Below, piece by piece: positions 13,967-15,188 of a stretch of 15,188 nt of DNA. Positions within the stretch are counted from its first letter, which is position 1, and every line of letters begins with the position of its first letter. This DNA comes from an uncultured Agitococcus sp. Lineage in GTDB: Bacteria > Pseudomonadota > Gammaproteobacteria > Pseudomonadales > Moraxellaceae. The notes below the pieces were generated by a model. The model did no database searches, had not been told where the DNA came from, and saw only the letters and a list, made by a program, of their open reading frames with translations. The stretch spans positions 1-15,188 of the forward strand of contig NZ_CALETI010000109.1 of NCBI RefSeq assembly GCF_937920075.1. The letters run 5' to 3'. The translations under genes and the position numbers were made by a program.

Positions 13967-14046
13967 AAAAAACAATCGGCAACAATAGTGAACTGGCGTA
14001 CAAACCGCTTTATTTACAACTATTTTGCGTCACAAATAAAGCCGAT
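13967..14046 (-). terminator. Possible complex terminator after the aspartic protease gene
   Basis: On the minus strand, starting 6 bases after the protease stop codon, ATCGGC (14046-14041) can pair with GCCGAT (13980-13975), which is followed by TGTTTTTT. Nested inside, GCTTTATTT (14042-14034) pairs perfectly with AAATAAAGC (14015-14007). Two more pairs are possible: AATAGT with ACTATT, and ACGCAAAA with TTTTGCGT. Several pairings exclude one another. The U-run after a stem fits a terminator, but the long enclosed segment is unusual. Confidence 0.45.
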
Positions 14047-14051
14047 ATTCA

Positions 14052-14723
14052 CTACTTTTCAGTTATTACCATTTTTTGGCCAGATTGTTCTAGTTTTACA
14101 CGACTTAAAAAACTCATTCCCAATAAAATAGGAAGATCATCTTCTGTATCACGAATATTGGCCTCTACAAAAGACAATGTAATTGCCCCAACTTTGACAC
14201 TATTAAGCATCATCTGCCAATGTTTAACATCTCCATTTGCCGTACTACTCAGGCCTTCTTTACCTTTAGCACGAAAATCTATACCTAAACGTTGGGCGTG
14301 TTTACGACTCATCGAAATGGACGTTGCACCTGTATCAACCACAAAAGAAACTATACGACCGTTAATTACACCACTGGTAATAAATTGATGACCTAAATTA
14401 CTATATATCGTCACACTCACTTTGGGCTTAACAACTTCGGGCTTTTTTTCTTCAACCACAGGAGGTGCTGATTGATAGGAATCACCTAGCCCCAAAGCAA
14501 TATCTTTATTATCAACCAGTAATATCGCTTTTTGATTACTAATCGATTTAAGTTGTACATTTTGATGACTTTGGCCAATGCGAATAACGGCACTTTTTTC
14601 ATCAACTTTAATAAAAGCTCTATCACCAAATAAGCCTAGTACTTTGACTTCTTGGCCATAGCTGATATTAGCCAATAAACCACTTATTAAAATGCTAAAT
14701 AACCGCCGCTGACGATAAACCAC
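14052..14723 (-). CDS. Retropepsin-like (clan AA) aspartic protease, exported
   Basis: The 223-residue protein has an N-terminal signal peptide or anchor (RQRRLFSILISGLLANISYG). A beta-rich segment follows (24-80) with GDRAFIKVDEKSAVIRIGQS, reminiscent of inner-membrane secretion or pilus assembly proteins. After a Pro/Glu/Lys linker (about 86-101) comes a single retropepsin-like domain (104-223). The catalytic motif is VVDTGAT with Asp130; the later flap and LLGMSFLSRV (200-209) are typical of the bacterial TIGR02281-type family. With one active-site Asp it should work as a dimer. The start is the GTG at 14723, supported by a strong AGGAGGT site six to seven bases upstream. That site lies inside pgpA, whose end overlaps this gene by 37 bases, so the two are translationally linked. 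Substrates are unknown. Confidence 0.85.
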   Translation of the reverse strand: MVYRQRRLFSILISGLLANISYGQEVKVLGLFGDRAFIKVDEKSAVIRIGQSHQNVQLKSISNQKAILLVDNKDIALGLGDSYQSAPPVVEEKKPEVVKPKVSVTIYSNLGHQFITSGVINGRIVSFVVDTGATSISMSRKHAQRLGIDFRAKGKEGLSSTANGDVKHWQMMLNSVKVGAITLSFVEANIRDTEDDLPILLGMSFLSRVKLEQSGQKMVITEK

Positions 14724-15187
14724 ATCACACCTCCTGCGGCTAATCCTGCTAATACATCATCAAACATAATGCCAAAACCACCTTTTAGGTGATTATCGCA
14801 CCATGATATTGGCCACGGTTTGAGAATATCAAAAACCCTAAACAAGATAAAAGCCAGTACAATTCCCACATAGCTTGCTATTTGCCATGTAGCGATGGAA
14901 ATCAGTGGCCATAATGCTAACCATTGGCCAACAAACTCATCCCAAACTATCGCCTCGTGGTCGTGAACACGCAAAATTTCTGCTGCTTTACCACATAACC
15001 ACACGCCAAATATAGCCGCAACACCAATAAATACCAAGCTGCCTACTTGTCCCAATAAAACTAATAATGGAAAAAATAGTAGTGCTAATGCTGAGCCTGC
15101 TGTTCCCGGTGCTTTAGGTGACAAACCCGAACCTAAACCAAAGGCTAAAAAAATAATGGGATTTTTAATGGGATACAATGAAGACAT
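14687..15187 (-). CDS. pgpA: Phosphatidylglycerophosphatase A (PgpA)
   Basis: PgpA dephosphorylates phosphatidylglycerophosphate in the inner membrane to give phosphatidylglycerol. The 166 visible residues match E. coli PgpA (172): GLGSGLSPKAPGTAGS (17-32), HDHEAIVWDEFVGQW (75-89) with the acidic Asp83-Glu84, FRVFDILKPWPI (115-126), and the C-terminal GGFGIMFDDVLAGL (136-149). Four hydrophobic segments lie about 35-48, 50-68, 88-115 and 145-162. The ATG at 15187 is the only start inside the window. E. coli PgpA has about ten more residues before this region, so the true start may lie just outside; the gene may be 5' incomplete here. It is followed by the overlapping aspartic protease gene. 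thiL commonly precedes pgpA in related bacteria but is not in the window. Confidence 0.93.
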   Translation of the reverse strand: MSSLYPIKNPIIFLAFGLGSGLSPKAPGTAGSALALLFFPLLVLLGQVGSLVFIGVAAIFGVWLCGKAAEILRVHDHEAIVWDEFVGQWLALWPLISIATWQIASYVGIVLAFILFRVFDILKPWPISWCDNHLKGGFGIMFDDVLAGLAAGGVMWFIVSGGYLAF

Positions 15188-15188
15188 A

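Noticed and set aside
13852..14051. FMN riboswitch before ribA
   Set aside because: None of the conserved RFN segments (such as GGGTGAAATTCCC or CCGAC...CGGTGG) is present.
13885..14388. 167-codon open frame on the plus strand
   Set aside because: It runs antisense to the aspartic protease gene and through the structured gap before ribA. The protein shows no recognisable motif, and the opposite strand has a clear family match with a strong ribosome-binding site.

Overview
The window reads as chromosome of an AT-rich gammaproteobacterium. Housekeeping genes resemble E. coli homologues closely (GltS C-terminus, MutY, RibA, PgpA), and the insertion sequence has the ends and transposase type I associate with ISAba1-like IS4-family elements of Acinetobacter. 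A Moraxellaceae-like host is my best guess; that is inference, with no database search behind it.

Layout. (1) 1-138 is the 3' end of a glutamate/sodium symporter gene (+), overlapping tail to tail a secreted Sel1-repeat protein (-). (2) 807-1457 is an EphD-like alpha/beta hydrolase (-) that has lost its C-terminal half. (3) 1458-1895 has no gene but is rich in inverted repeats. (4) 1896-6997 holds three tandem paralogous membrane diguanylate cyclases (+). The middle one is cut by a 1227-bp IS4-family element with perfect 9-bp target duplications. The junction creates a near-ideal hybrid promoter (TTGTCG, 17 bp, TATAAT) reading into the catalytic half of the broken gene and on into the third cyclase. 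(5) 6963-10746 carries mutY and a large AsmA-family protein (-). (6) 10814-13154 is a ferrous-iron uptake operon, feoA-feoB plus a small Cys-rich membrane protein, with 4-bp ATGA couplings and a perfect palindromic Fur-like box over its promoter. (7) 13267-15187 carries ribA, a retropepsin-like aspartic protease and pgpA (-).

How the genes work together. The cyclases would make c-di-GMP in response to signals sensed by related membrane domains; each GGEEF active site is preceded by an RxxD product-inhibition site. The Feo genes import Fe(II), which should also serve Fe-S enzymes such as MutY. AsmA (envelope lipid homeostasis) and PgpA (phosphatidylglycerol synthesis) are envelope genes. I see no phage, CRISPR, tRNA or rRNA. 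The most distinctive feature is the cyclase triplet with its IS-disrupted, possibly re-promoted middle member. No clearly new system is visible.
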